Shown here: positions 43,855 to 56,400 of the stretch, piece by piece
How positions within the stretch are numbered: position 1 is the first letter of the stretch
Layout of the letters: the number at the start of each line of letters is the position of its first letter
Assembly: GCA_015179125.1 (NCBI GenBank)
Contig: WHVA01000066.1
Coordinates: 186,001 to 250,000, forward strand
Direction of reading: 5' to 3'
DNA length: 64,000 nt
Source of the DNA: Gautieria morchelliformis
Lineage: Eukaryota > Basidiomycota > Agaricomycetes > Gomphales > Gomphaceae
Made by a program: the position numbers and the translations under genes
The notes under the pieces: generated by a model
The model's input: only the letters and a program-made list of their open reading frames with translations
What the model was told of the DNA's origin: nothing
Database searches by the model: none

Positions 43855-43869
43855 TCACCCCCCCTCTAG

Positions 43870-46610
43870 AATGCGGCGACCCGATGCATGAAGTCCCACT
43901 GGTGGAACAGGGATGCGATTCTGAAAGGTGACAGCCTCCAAGGAGCGAATGCGACGAGGGGCACCTGGATGTGAACGGTAGAAGTCAGCAATGAGGTCAG
44001 GAGCTTGGACATCGCCCTCATTTTCCTAAGAATTCTCTTCATAGCCATACCCCTTCCACTTGATGAGGAACTGGAGGCGATTTGCTCGCATGCGACTGTC
44101 TAACACCTGTTCAACTTCAAAGTGCTCATCTCCCTCTCTAAGGATGGGTAGAGGTGGTGGGGATGGTTGCCGACCCAGGATTGGATCAGATGGAGCAGGA
44201 GTGAGCGTAATGATGGGGAAAACAGGGTCGAGGCGACTCAGAGACCTTGGGAGGTGGAGACGGTAGGCTTGTGACCCAACTTGGCGTTCAACAATGTAGG
44301 GGCCAAGTCGCTGATGAGCTAGCTTTTTCGAAGGATGGGTGGTGTGTATATCGCTTGCATCGAGGTAAACCTTGTCACCCGGCGAAAATGTAGGTGCTGG
44401 TTCACGTCGGCGATTATAGTATGTCGCCATGTCCTCCTTCGACTTTGCCAGTGCTGACTTCACTTCTGACAGTGACTCCTCCATGCGTTCCTTGAATTCA
44501 TTGACAGACTCAAGGTTTGATGGGGGTTGATGTGGTTCGAAGCCCATTCATGGGTGCCACCCAGTGTCCAGCATGAAGGGCGATTGACGAGTGGAAGCAT
44601 GCACATGGTTGTTGTACTGGAACTCAGCCATGGGCAAGAGGTCATCCCAGTCGTCTTGTCGCTCATTGACAAAGAGTCAAAGGTACTGCTCTAGCTCTTG
44701 ATTGAGTCGCTCCATCTGCCCGTCAGTCTGCGGGTGGTACACTGTGGAGGCTGCGATGCAAATTCCCAGCAGGCGATAAAGCTCGCGAGTGAATTCGTGC
44801 ACGAACTGGACCCCACAATCTGACACCACTGTTCGGGGGAGGCCATGCAGCTTCCAGACATGATGTAGGAAAAGTCCCGCTGCTCCGGCTGCAGTGATCG
44901 TGGTGTTGGTGGGGATGAAGTGTGCCCGCTTGGAGACCGAGTCCACTACATTCATCACAGCATCATAGCCATGTGTGTCAGGCAGTTCCACAATGAAGTC
45001 AACACTGATCATGTCCCAGCGAGCTTCAGGGACAGGGAGTGGATGGAGTTCACTGAGGGGTGGCTGCCTTCGTGCGTTTGTTCGCAGGCATAAATCACAC
45101 GTCTTGGAGTACTCGCCAATATACCGCAACATGTGGGGCCACCAGTAATTTTGTGAGACAAGTTCAAGGGTCTTCCATCGCCCAGGATGACCAGCAACCC
45201 GCGAGTCATGGTGCTGGGCGACAATTCATCGCCTGAGGTCCTGGACATCTGGAATGTAAACTTTACCTTGGAATGTGAGCAACCCATCCATCTCAGCCCA
45301 CTCTGCAGACACCAGCGATTTCCCACCAACTCTCGCAGCTTCTTTACCACCCCTGTGACCTCGTCCTCCAGTGACCCATCCCCAAATGCCTTCTTCATGT
45401 TGCAAACAATCCCACGTTCTTCCCCTGCCAGGGTGAGCCCCTCCAGGGCGCGAACAATGAACAGCTCTGGGCGTAGGAGTGTCAAATCGCTGTTGTCACC
45501 TGATCCTGACCCATGGTCTGAGCATCGCAACAGTGCATCTGACTTGCCCATCGTGACACCAGGCTGATGGTGAAGCTTGAAATCGAAACGCGACAAGTAG
45601 AGAGACCATCTAGCCTGCCTGCGATTAAGCTTCTTTGCAGTGCGAAAATACTCCAGGTTTTTGTGGTCTGTCCAGATCTCAATGCGATGCTTAGTGCCTT
45701 CAAGGAAATGTCGCCATTCCTCTAGGGCGCAAATAATAGCCAGCATCTCCTTGTCATGAATCTCATAATTTCACTCCACAGGAGTGAGACTCTTTGAGTA
45801 AAATGCAATGGGATGCCATTTGTCGTCATCTGGAGATCGCTGGGACAGGACTGCACCAGTGGCGACATCTTAACTGTCAGCCTCCACCCGGTATGGTTGA
45901 TTGTCATCTGCAAAGTGCAGGATCGGCGTTGATGTGAATCGCAGCTTCAGCCCATCAAATGCCTGCTGTTCGCGATCACCCCATGACCATTGTACATCCT
46001 TCTTGGTGAGCTCGAACAGGGGTCGCGCATGATGTGAGAAGCCCTCGACAAACCGGCGATAAAAGTTGGCAAATCCCAGGAAGGCCGGCACCTCCTTGCT
46101 ATTTGCTGGGGTTGGCCAGTCCATGACACCTGCGACCTTGATGGGGTCCATCTCCACCTTGCCATGTGACACAATGAGCCCAAGGTACTCAATCTTTGTA
46201 TGCTCAAATTCGCATTTCTCAGGGCCAAGATAGAGCTTGTGCTGCCGTAGGCGCTCAAGGACTATTTGCAGAAGTCGGCGATGCTCCTCAAGGGTGTCGG
46301 TGAAGATCAGGATGTCATCCAGGTACACACACACATGCCCTTCCATGATGAGGTCTTGGAAGATGTCATTCATCATGGTCTGGAATGTCGCAGGGCTGTT
46401 TGTGAGTCCAAAGAACATGACGAGGGGTTCAAAGAGGCCGCGATTAGTGCGGAATGCAGCCTTCCACTCATCGCCATCCTTTACTCGCACATTATTAAAG
46501 CCCCATCGCACATCTAGCTTGGTGAAGTATTTCGCTCCACAAAGCTGCCCAATGAGCTCAGAAATGATGGGAAGGGGGTAGTGGTTCTTCACTGTCATGG
46601 CATTGAGCAC
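43870..46610 (-). pseudogene. pol: GypB2 Pol: RT-RH-IN-chromodomain
   Basis: RT frame 46610-45870 has FTKLDVRWGFNNVR, MFFGLTNSPATF and the catalytic VYLDDILIF (about 46310-46340). RNase H ([25 protein letters not shown]) follows after a TAA near 45868 and a TGA at 45771. The integrase core has SVDFIVEL, VVSDCGVQF and DGQMERLNQ (about 45010-44700); the HHCC zinc region is before it. TGA at 45226, 44677 and 44548 fit Arg codons. The chromodomain (FLIKWKGYGYEEN) is near 44040-44080 with its tail to about 43870. The N-terminal Pol and Gag are absent. Confidence 0.86.
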
Positions 46611-46615
46611 GCGAT

Positions 46616-47760
46616 TGTCATGACGCGTTTATTTCCCATACTCAGATGCCCTGTTCTCCCATTTTTCACTCCACCTCCGTGTTCGTTCCGATTGCCCTCG
46701 CCATGTTCAGCAACTGATCTTCGCTGTTCGCGCCGTTTACCATGGCCATGCCGCCAAAGCATGATTGACGTCTTTGGACTGACTTGGCAGTCATCGCTGG
46801 GCCTATCACCTCCTCTGCGCAACCCTCTTTCAATGATGTTCCTATGATCGGATTGTCATGACTTGTGTATTTCCTGCACCTTGTTATCCCCATTTCCCCT
46901 TTCACCACTCCTCCCCTGTGTTCGCTCGGCTTCGCCCTCCACCTCGACCCCTCCTGCCCTATGTCATCTCTGTTAGCCCTTCCTCGCATTTCGCCGAACA
47001 GCCATTCGCTGCTCGCATCATTCGCCAGCAGGCACACCATCAAATCACGATCGATATCCCTACCCGGCATGATGGCTCGTCAGTAGCTCCATCAGCTTCT
47101 CGGTCCAACCCCCTTTTGGTGTTCATATGAGCAGGGTGCATTCGTGGGACGTCCTACCCGTAGGTCGTGTGGGATCAACCCAGCAGATGAAGAACCCGTG
47201 CAGGGTGGTGTATATGCGGGCCCCAAGACATGATTTCATACATAGGTGCCTTTGCCACCTTTACTCTCCATTGTTTCATGTTCGCACTCTTCCCTCACTC
47301 TATTGTATGTTTATTCCATCTACTTAGTATCATGACTGCGCACCCCTATCCAACCCTGACTCACGACAGCCTTTCCTATTCGCTGATACCTTATGAGCAT
47401 TCGATATAAGTAGTTTACATTCGCATGTATATTCTCCAGTTCAATTATCATATGTCGTCCATCTTGTGCAAACTTGACCTCACTGTGATCATCATTTTGA
47501 GCCTTCTCCTGGAGACTTCTATCTTCAACCAGAAGAGGACTTAGGCATCACTGGTGAGTTCCCATACTTCATCTTTGTTACCTTAGCCTTCAAACTATTT
47601 TCTGTGCTGACGGCGAAGGGCTCCGAAGGAGCACCTTTGCCGGTGAAGGGATTGTCGCTACTTAGACAACCCTTCCGTGACACCTTGCACATTACATCAT
47701 CGAGTGCCACGGGCTATTTCGCTACGACTGTAGATAGGGCGAGTTCTGCTCGGGCAGCCC
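46616..47760. mobile_element. Truncated LTR-M, reverse orientation
   Basis: Begins TGTCATGACG at 46616, the complement of the LTR-M 3' end, and runs through the shared body. It is cut at GCAGCCCT (47760), about 150 bp short of the expected TGTCAAGATT end. GypA2 sequence follows directly. No target duplication is visible, consistent with a deletion or recombination junction. Confidence 0.85.
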
Positions 47761-50700
47761 TCAGACTCGGTGTCCATAATAATTGAGGCGCGGAGTAGTG
47801 GAAACTGCAATGCTGTGGCACGCAGGGACAATGCCAGTTGCTCAGTGGAGAATACTGGGCGGAAATTGTGCGGATTAACGCTGGCATAGTCGCTACTTCC
47901 CTCTTTTGGGTAGACGTCCCAATGTCTAGTGAGTGCGTCGGGTTTTGCTCCGAGCTTTCTGGGGCGGAAGCGGATCACCATGTTGAACTGTGAGAGATAT
48001 TCAGACCAGCAGACTTGACGGCGAGTCAAAATCTTAGTAGTCACGAAATACTCAAGATTCTTATGATCCATTACAACGTCGATCGGATAGGTTGGACCTT
48101 CGAGGTAGTGTCTCCAGATTTTGAAGGCTTCAAAAATCGCAAGTAGTTCCTTATCGTGGACGTCGTAGTTGAGTTCCGGGGCGGAAAAGGTGCGGGAATG
48201 AAAAGCGATCGGATGAATTTCTCCGTCGTCGGGGGAAATGATGGAAAGAATGGCGGCTAGCACGTAGTCGGAAGCGTCAGTTTCGAGTACAAGTTGGGCA
48301 TCAGGAATCCAGAAACCGAGTATGGGAGCCATAGTGAAGGCCGATTTGAGAGCTTCAAATGTGGAATGGCATTCCGGAGTGAAATTCCATGGGGCACCTT
48401 TCCTGGTGAGACACGTGAGCGGAACAGTAATGTCGGAAAGGTTATAAATGAAATGTCGGTAAAAATTGGCGAAGCCAAGGAAAGACTGCACATCCTTAAC
48501 ACGTCAGGGTTCCGGACATTCTTGAATTGCCTTGACTTTGTCCTCTGCCATGGTAATACCTGTTTGAGAGAGGATGTAGCCGAGGAGTACTTCGTGGACA
48601 TGTTCCCGATGTTTTTCCGGTGTGTCGGAATAGATGAGGATGTCGTCAATGTAGACTAGGACGCATACGTCTAGTAGGTCGGAAAATACGTCGTTCATGA
48701 AGCGCTGAAAAGCGGCGGGACCATTGTGTCATGATTCGTTTATTCTGCAAATCATCCCTCAGCACAAGGCGAATGACTTCCCGAACCAGCGAACGACTTC
48801 CTGAACCAGCGAATATCTTGCCAAAATATTCATCGCCATACTGCTTTTGCATTCGCTATTCGCATCATTCCTGCCAGCACGCCAGGTGTTGGAGCCCTCA
48901 TCCATCATAGAACCCATCATCTGTTAAACTCCCACTCCATGACAGACCCACATGCTCAGGATGCATTCAATAGTGTCAGTTGCAGCCTCCATGCAGGTTG
49001 GACTCAATGGGACTCGTACCACTGCAGCGCAGGACGAATTAGCTTCGCTGAAGTTTTCACTACACAGTTGTCATGACACATTCATTTCTTGTATCAAGCT
49101 ATCCCTGTTTTCCCTTTCACCACTCTTCCATGTTCGCTCGGCTTCGCTCCATTCACTCCTTGCTCGATTCACTATTCGCCACATTCGCCAAATGACCATT
49201 CGCTACTTGCATCATTCGCCAGTAGCCATGTCATCAAACACGATCGACATCCTTTACCTGGATTGTTGGTTCATCACTGGTCCTATCATGAAGTGCAAGG
49301 AGGTGCAGGCTGTCATGACTCATTTATTTCTTGTACCCAGCTATCCCTGTTGTCCCTTTCACCACTCTTCCATATTCGCGTGTCTTCGCTCCATTCACTC
49401 CTCGCTCCATTCGCTATTCGCCACATTCGCCATATGACCATTCGCTACTCGCATCATTCGCCAGCAGGCACGCCATCAAACACAATCGACATCCTTTACC
49501 CGGGTTGATGGTTCATCACTGGTCCCATCATCTTCTCAACTCAACCCCCTTTGGGTGTTCCTATGGCCAGAATGCATTCGCGGGGCATCCTACCCGTAGG
49601 TCATGTGGGACCAACCCAGCAGACGAAGAGTCCGTGCAGGGTGGTGTATATGCAGGTCCCAAGGCGTGTTTTCGTACATAGGGGCCTTCACCCTCTTTCC
49701 TCTCCGTCGTTTCATGTTCGCACCCCTCTTCCATTCTATTGTATGTCTATTTCATCTATTATGTATCCTGACTGCGCACCCCTATCCAATCCTGAATCCA
49801 GACGGCCTCTTTCCTATTCGCTAGCACCATATGAGCATTTGGTATAAGTAGTTTACATTCGCATGTATATTCTCCAGTTTAATTATCATACGTCCATCTT
49901 GTGCAAACTTGACCTCGCTGTGACTATCATCTTGAGCCTTCTCCTGTAGATTTCTATCTTGGACCAGGAGAGGACTTAGGCATCACTTGTGAGTTCTCAT
50001 ACTTCATCTTCATTACCTTAGCCTTCGAGTTATTTTCTGTGCTGTCGGAAAAGGGCTCTGAAGGAGCACCTTCACCAGCGAAGGGATTGTCGCTACTTAG
50101 ACAACCCTTCCGTGACACCTTGCACGTTACATCGTCAAGTGCCACGGGCTATTTCGCTATGACTGTAGATCAGGGTGAATTCCTTTCAAGTAACCCTCTT
50201 ACCTTTTAACCCTTACCTCTTCGGTACTGTTCGCTGGGCGATTTGCTAGATCGCACACGCTATTCGGGCATTTGCCACTAACATGCGATATTAACGCCCA
50301 AAATCCAATCTTGACACATTGGTTAGACCGAAAGGCATGACAACCCACTCAAAAGCACCGTAGCGGGTGCGGAAAGTGGTTTTCCACTCGTCACCTTCCC
50401 GGATGTGGACAAGGTGATAAGCGTGCCGGAGGTCAATTTTGGTGTAGATCTTCGCTCTGCGAGGAGTGTCGAGTAGGACAGAAATACGCGGAAGCGGATA
50501 TTTGTCCTTCTTAGTGAGGAGTCCGCGGAAATCAACGCAGGGGCGGAGAGATCCATCCTTCTTCTTGACGAAAAGGACCGGAGCGCCGTGCGGAGACAGC
50601 GAAGGGCGGATAAAGCCCATGTTGAGGTGTTCATCGACGAACTCGCGGAGAGTTTGGAGTTCACTTTGTGAAAGGGAGTAGATCGGTCCAAGGGGCGGAG

Positions 50701-51532
50701 ATGCTCCTTCTTCCAAATCTATCTTCAAATCATAAGGTCGATGTTCAGCAGGTTTATCAGCTTTGGCCTTATTGAACACATCCAGGAAGTCACGATATTC
50801 TTCCGGGACTGAGCTCATGTCGACCGGAGCGGAAGTCGAGGCAGAACGAGCCTTGACTGAAGCCGAGTCAGAAAGGTGAAGCTGGAAAACGGTCGTATCT
50901 TCTTGCCGTTGCAATACGCGGAAAGCGGTGGCGGAAATGAGCGCAATTCGAGGAGCTTCGAGGGACGGAGGTGCTAAAGTGGGACCGGAGTGCGGAACTG
51001 AATACATGAGCGGAGTTGCAGAAGAGGCCTGAGCCATCTTTGCAGACGACGTTGGAATAGACAGAAGATGATCCAGGGTACGGAACTGTATCTGACCCAA
51101 TGCCCAATTAATCGACGGATTATATTGGGTGAGCCAATTGTGTCCTAGTACAACGGAACAGCTAGCATCTAGCAGAGTAACGTAAAACGTAACTTCATGG
51201 TTGTCCCAAGTAGCGAAACAGATAGACAGGTCCACGACTTGGGAAATTGCCGTGTTGGAAGACCCATCAAAAAGGCGGAGCGGAATTGTCAGAATATTGC
51301 GAGTCGGAAGTTTATGTTTCAAAACAAAGTTGGAATCGAGGAAACAATGAGTCAAACCGGAGTCGATCAATGCTGTAAACGAGGGTGCGGAAATGGTGTC
51401 AGAAGTGAGCGGAACGGAGAGGGAGTCGGAGGACGAAAGAGCGGATGCGTTGAGTTTAACCTCGTTTGTCGCACGAATGGGGTCAACACAGCCCTCAGCT
51501 CGTGCGGAGGCCGGAGGACTGCTGACTATTTT
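47761..51532 (-). pseudogene. pol: GypA2 Pol (split by LTR-M)
   Basis: The frame 51370-50325 carries the protease ([12 protein letters not shown]) through RT ([23 protein letters not shown]). A 6-nt deletion removes two residues after FRG compared with GypA1. RT resumes at 48720 ([23 protein letters not shown] about 48635-48665). The RNase H/connection frame 48491-47760 follows ([28 protein letters not shown]). The ORF runs into LTR-M at 47760. Confidence 0.88.
48727..50316. mobile_element. Solo LTR-M in GypA2 RT, reverse orientation
   Basis: 1590 bp, TGTCATGATT to AATCTTGACA, with perfect duplication CATTG (48722-48726, 50317-50321). Several tandem 3' modules are separated by TGTCATGAC motifs near 49072 and 49314. 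Removing it rejoins the RT frame at GLTN-APAAF as in GypA1. Confidence 0.93.
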
Positions 51533-52330
51533 TTTGCATCCATAGCGGGAGTCGCTTCAGATTTCTCTTCCGTCTTCGCCGCACGGCCCTTGGCCTTAGC
51601 AGCGGAAGCGGAAGCTCGGGTGCAATCGCGAGCGACATGACCGCCTTTGCCACAGAAAAGGCAAAGGTTGTTGTCCATGCGACGCTGGCATTCTACAGGC
51701 TACAGGGGTTAGTTTTCCGTCCTTCCCAAGTTTGTCGGAAAGGTCCGGAGTGCTCTTCCGGGCGTTGGTGTTGGAACCAGAGGCCTGGTTGTTGCAAGGG
51801 GTGGAGTTGTTGTTCTGATTGCCGGAGTTGGATCCAGAACTGTTGTTGTTGTTGTTTCCGGAGTTGTTGTTTCTGGAATTAGTCTTCTTCTTGTCTTTGT
51901 CAGACTTCTTGTCGGAAGACTTGTCATTCTGGCTCTGGGCGGAAGTTTCGCAAGCGATCTTGGAATGTCTTTCCCAGTAGCGCGAATCGATGGATTGGGC
52001 TAAATTGCGAAGGTCGGTAAGGGTGGCGGGTTTTCCGAAGCGGGCAATTTCATCCTTGATCTGGGATGGCAAGCCCATGTAAAACTGGCGTTGGAGTGCG
52101 GCTTCTCCCCATTGGACTCGAGGAGCGAGCTGCTGGAATGTGACGATATATTTAGCTATCTTATGAGTGTCTTTCAGACGAAGCTTATCAAGTTCATTTT
52201 CCACATCGGCTTCCATATCAAATGGTCCAAAGTTGCTGCGGAGTTCAGAAACGAAGTTGTGGTAATTGTCGGACCAGTCCACGAGAGCGAATGGATCTAT
52301 GAGGGCGGGTTCGAAATAGTCGAGAGCCGT
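51533..52330 (-). pseudogene. gag: GypA2 Gag, N-terminus missing
   Basis: Starts abruptly after the GypB LTR with TALDYFEPALIDPFALVDW and continues through FYMGLPSQIKDEI and the Asn/Lys-rich linker. A frame change before the zinc knuckle (near 51690) breaks it. The knuckle codons are still readable in another frame. Confidence 0.85.
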
Positions 52331-52722
52331 TGTGAGGGCAACACTAATGACGAAGCCACAACCAAAGATACTCAAGGAGATAAGAGCCGATACTAGGACA
52401 ACGACCAACTGTGTAGTGGGTATCCTCAGTTTATAACTCTACCAACGATAGATACATGGGGACTTGCCTGTGTAGTGGGTATCCTCAGAGATCAAGCTGA
52501 GGAAACGCCACCACACGGGCTACAGTCTTATAGCGCTGGCAAGGCTTACATAATAGGGGAGATGGAAACTGGTAAAAGGTTACGGAAAGTGACGGAAAGT
52601 GACATGTGACAGAAGGTGACATGTGACAGAAGGTGACGGAAGGTTATGGAAACTGACGGAAGGTGACGGAAACTCATGGAAGGAAATAGAAACTTGTGGA
52701 AGGAAACGCGTGAACCCTGACA
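52331..52722 (-). repeat. GypB 3' LTR
   Basis: 392 bp. The U3 side (52580-52715) is a run of GTGACGGAAGGT-like units. It carries a duplicated GTGTAGTGGGTATCCTCAG segment (about 52414 and 52473) separated by unique sequence that the 5' LTR lacks. Confidence 0.88.
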
Positions 52723-52733
52723 TCACCCCCCTC

Positions 52734-53330
52734 TCAATGCTTGTCGTCCCGACAAGCACAGCTGCCACCTAGCCCCCAACATCCACCGAGACATCGTTTC
52801 CAAGTATGCCACAGGCGGGACCACCATCTCTCCTGACCTTTCCCTTCCTGGTAACGCAGGTCAATGATGAGCTCAGGGGGATTGGGGTCCATGGGCAAGT
52901 GCGGCCCTCGGAACCTTGCTCGATGTATTCGCTCTCCTGCCATGTTACGGAAACGTCGCCCCACCCAGCCTTCGAAAGTGTAGGGGGTTCCACACGGGGG
53001 GGTTCCATCGTTGAGGAAGACAGGGTCGCCGATATAGTATGTGTTCTCTCGTCTGTGTCGGGGTCTGAGGAATGCGAGTGCAGGGCGAGTGGGCGCCTGA
53101 CTCTTCGCTGGTGTGAGGTCCTCAGAGCTGACGGACCACTTTGAAGACCATGCGACGTCGAGATCACGGCAGTCAAGCATCCTTTGTAGCTTGGCTTCAC
53201 TGGCTGCTCTGGATGACGAGAAGCCGGAGAAGTGCAGGAGGGTGGGATCGACACATGACATGTTTGGCAGGTCGGAGAGGTTTTGGGTGAAGCTGGGGAG
53301 GGCAACAAGCTCAATGGCGGGCGAGGACAT
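52734..53330 (-). CDS. GypB ORF3, unknown 198-residue protein
   Basis: A complete sense ORF lies between the end of pol and the 3' LTR. It starts with a true ATG (53330) and its stop abuts the purine tract. It begins MSSPAIELVALPSF; a central segment reads RRENTYYIGDPVFLND, followed by YTFEGWVGRRFRNMAGERI and an aromatic/basic stretch near the end (RWWSRLWHTWKR). I recognise no domain. The related GypB2 has no such ORF in the same position. It is uninterrupted although pol of the same copy has several frameshifts. Confidence 0.6.
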   Translation of the reverse strand: MSSPAIELVALPSFTQNLSDLPNMSCVDPTLLHFSGFSSSRAASEAKLQRMLDCRDLDVAWSSKWSVSSEDLTPAKSQAPTRPALAFLRPRHRRENTYYIGDPVFLNDGTPPCGTPYTFEGWVGRRFRNMAGERIHRARFRGPHLPMDPNPPELIIDLRYQEGKGQERWWSRLWHTWKRCLGGCWGLGGSCACRDDKH

Positions 53331-53436
53331 GGTTGATGGATGTGGTGGGGTCGATGCAGTGGAAGCGAGCGGTCACAGGTGGAGAGGGGATATGTAGCTT
53401 ATCGGAATGAATTGGTTAGGCGGAGGCCAATATCGC

Positions 53437-56400
53437 TTATCTTTGGGGTCCCGGACCCTTGACATTATGAGTAGAAGCCCTGCCTGCTGTCCAGTCGAAG
53501 AGAGTTTGCCTGGAAGGTTCTGTGAAGTTCTGAAATCTTTGGAAAGGGAGGGACATGTATGTGGCTGCTGAGATACGCTGAGGTGCCTCTGGGTTCTGCC
53601 GGTGAAATTCCTTAATGAGTCGCTTTGCCCCAGAGACATCTTTTGCTGGTAGCCAGAGATCGTCGGCAGCTCCATAGCCCTTCCAGCGCATGAGATACTC
53701 CAACCTTCCACAGAACATCCTGCTGTCTAGAATCCTTTCAACTTCATATTCTTCGGCTCCATCCCGTATGACAGGGGGGGGTGGTGGAGGGGCATGACGT
53801 TCAAGAATTGGGTCATCTTCATATGGCCGAAGCAGGATGACAGAGAACACTGGATGTGTGCGACCAAAGGATGCAGGAAGATTTAGACCATAGGCATTTT
53901 GTGAGACCACCTTATTAACCGTGTAGGGACCTAGCCACTTGTGGTCTAGCTTCTTCATTGGGCGAGTGGTTGTGATGTTTTGTGCATTGAGCCAGACCTT
54001 GTCACCAAGCTTATAAACTGGGGCTGCCTTATGGTGCACGTCATAGAAGCGTGCCATGTCCTCTGCTGCCTTGGACAGGGCTGAACGAGCTTCTCTCGTG
54101 GCCGCTTCCATCCGCGTTGTGAACTCATCCAGGGCCTCGAGTCAAGTTTCCCGGACTGGTTCCAGTCCCAGCCTTGGATGTTGGCCACTGTCCAACATGA
54201 AGGGTGTAGTCTGGGTTGAGGCATGGATTCGGTTGTTATAGGCAAACTCGGCCAAGGATATCCATTCGAACCAATCATCCTGACGCTGGTTGATGAATAG
54301 TCGAAGGTATTGCTCAATCTCCTGATTAACCCTTTCAGTCTGTCCATCAGTTTGGGGGTGATAAGCAGTAGAGGCAGCGACTTTGACACCAAGAAGTTTG
54401 TTCAGTTCACGCATGAACTGGGAGATGAACTGTGTGCCTCGATCACTGATGATTTCTTCAGGGAGCCCATGAAGTTTCCAAACATGATCACGGAAGAGTC
54501 GGGCAACTCCACTGAAGTTACATCTGAAGTGGTGGGAATGACATGTGCACGCTTTGAGAGGCGATCGACAACAACAAGGAGAGCATCATAGCCATGACTG
54601 GTAGGCAGTTCTACAATCAAGTCAACAGACATAACCTGCCATCTACGGTCTGGGATACGGTTTGGTAGAAGCTTGCCAATGGGAGAAGCAGGGAAGGTTT
54701 TTGTCCGGTTGCACAGGTCACAGGCCTTCACATATTTTGCAATGTAACGTCCCATCCCAGGCCACCAGTAACTCCGAGCAACTAGTTCAGTGGTTCTCCA
54801 ACAACCAGGGTGACCGGTGAGAGGCATGTCATGGTGCGCTTTCACTATATCATGTCGTAGTTTTGCATCAAGCGGCACGTACACTTTGTTGTGATAGAGG
54901 ACAAGCCCATCCTGTTCAGACCACTCTTCTCCTCGTAAATTGCCAGAGGAGCCCAGTTCTTTGAGAGCCTTGACAACCTTTTCATCCCGGTCTACACAGT
55001 TCCTTACTCGATTGAGGAAAGCATCACCTTCACCTGGGACTAACTGCACACCAGCCTCTGGGGATTCGCCTTGATGTGGAACAAGTCAGGGGTAAGTAAG
55101 ACTTGATTTTGGTTGTCTTCCTCCCCCCGCTTATGATCCACGCGTCGTGAGAGTGCATCAGGCTTGGCTGAATGACGACCAGGACGATGGATCAGCTCAA
55201 AATCAAAGCGAGAGAGGTAGAGTGACCAGCGTGCTTGACGACGGTTCAGGTTTTGTGCAGTGTGGAAGTAGGTGAGATTCTGATGGTCATTGAGAATCTC
55301 AATCTTGTGCTTCGTTCCCTCTAAGATGTGGCGCCATTCCTCTAATCCCCGAATCACAGAAAGAAGCTCCTTGTCATGGATGGCATAGTTGCGTTCAGCA
55401 TCATTGAGGCTTTTGGAGACAAACCCCACAGGCGCCATTTGCCATCATCACATAGCTGGGACAGTACTGCTCCTGTGGCATAGGCTGAGGCATCTGTTTC
55501 AAGACGGAATGTTTGTCTTGATCAGGGAGGACAAGGATCGGTGTTGAGGTGATGAGGAGTTTGAGCTTGTCAAAGGAGCTTGCTCTGGGCCATTTGGATC
55601 CCAAGGCCATTGGGCATCCTGTTTTGTCAACTGGTTGAGGGGCTTTGCAATGTGTGAGAAGTCTTCCACAAATCTACGGTAGAAGTTGATGAAACCAAGG
55701 AATGATTTGACTTCAGTGACGTTACGTGGTATTGGCCAGTCCCGCACCCTGCAACCTTGACTGGGTCCATGGCAACCTGTCCTTGAGAGAGGATGAGGCC
55801 GAGATACTCCACCTCTAGTTGCTCAAATAGGCATTTTTCAGGTTTGAGGTACAGGTTGTTGGCCCGGAGGATTTCAAGGACACGTCGTACAATCCTACGA
55901 TGTTCTTCAAGCAACTCTGTGAAGATGAGAATGTCGTCCATGAACACCACCACAACCCCTTCATCGATGAGACTCTTGAAGATGTCATTCATCATCGTCT
56001 GGAAGGTTGCTGTGCTGTTCGTGAGTCCAAAGAACATGACTAGAGGTTCATACAGGCCCCTATTTGTCCGAAAGGCTGCCTTCCACTCATCTCCCTCTTT
56101 TATGCGTACATTATTATATCCCCAGCGAATGTCAAGCTTTGTGAAGTATTTAGCCCTTCCAGCAGCAATCTTATTCATGATGTCTGGAACAAGGGGCAAA
56201 GGATAGGCATTCTTGATTGTTATATCATTGAGCTTTCGGTAGTCTTGCACAAATCTAAGACTGCCGTCCTTTTTCTTCACAAAGAAGACTGGAGATGCCA
56301 TAGGTGACTTGGAAGGACGGATACGATGGCTCTTCAGGTTCTCCTCAAGGAAGTTATCCAGTTCCCTTTGCTCAACCGGTGACATTGGGTAAACCTTTGT

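Larger units (their letters stand above)
43436..46615 (-). mobile_element. GypB2: 3' half of a Ty3/gypsy chromovirus
   Basis: Minus-strand element truncated in RT at 46615, where LTR-M joins, and ending with a 3' LTR (43436-43854) next to the purine tract AGAGGGGGGTGA. It is related to GypB in Pol sequence and in its TGTCAGG LTR start. It lacks the third ORF that GypB has: the chromodomain tail ends within a few codons of the LTR. Confidence 0.85.
47761..52330 (-). mobile_element. GypA2: second GypA copy, both ends missing
   Basis: Minus-strand GypA without LTRs. It is cut inside gag at 52330 by the GypB LTR and inside the region after RNase H at 47761. It is interrupted by a complete LTR-M (48727-50316). 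Its pol is better preserved than that of GypA1 in the protease-RT region and shows the target sites of LTR-S copy 1 in uninterrupted form. The antisense Zn2Cys6 region would lie beyond the truncation and is not present. Confidence 0.9.
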
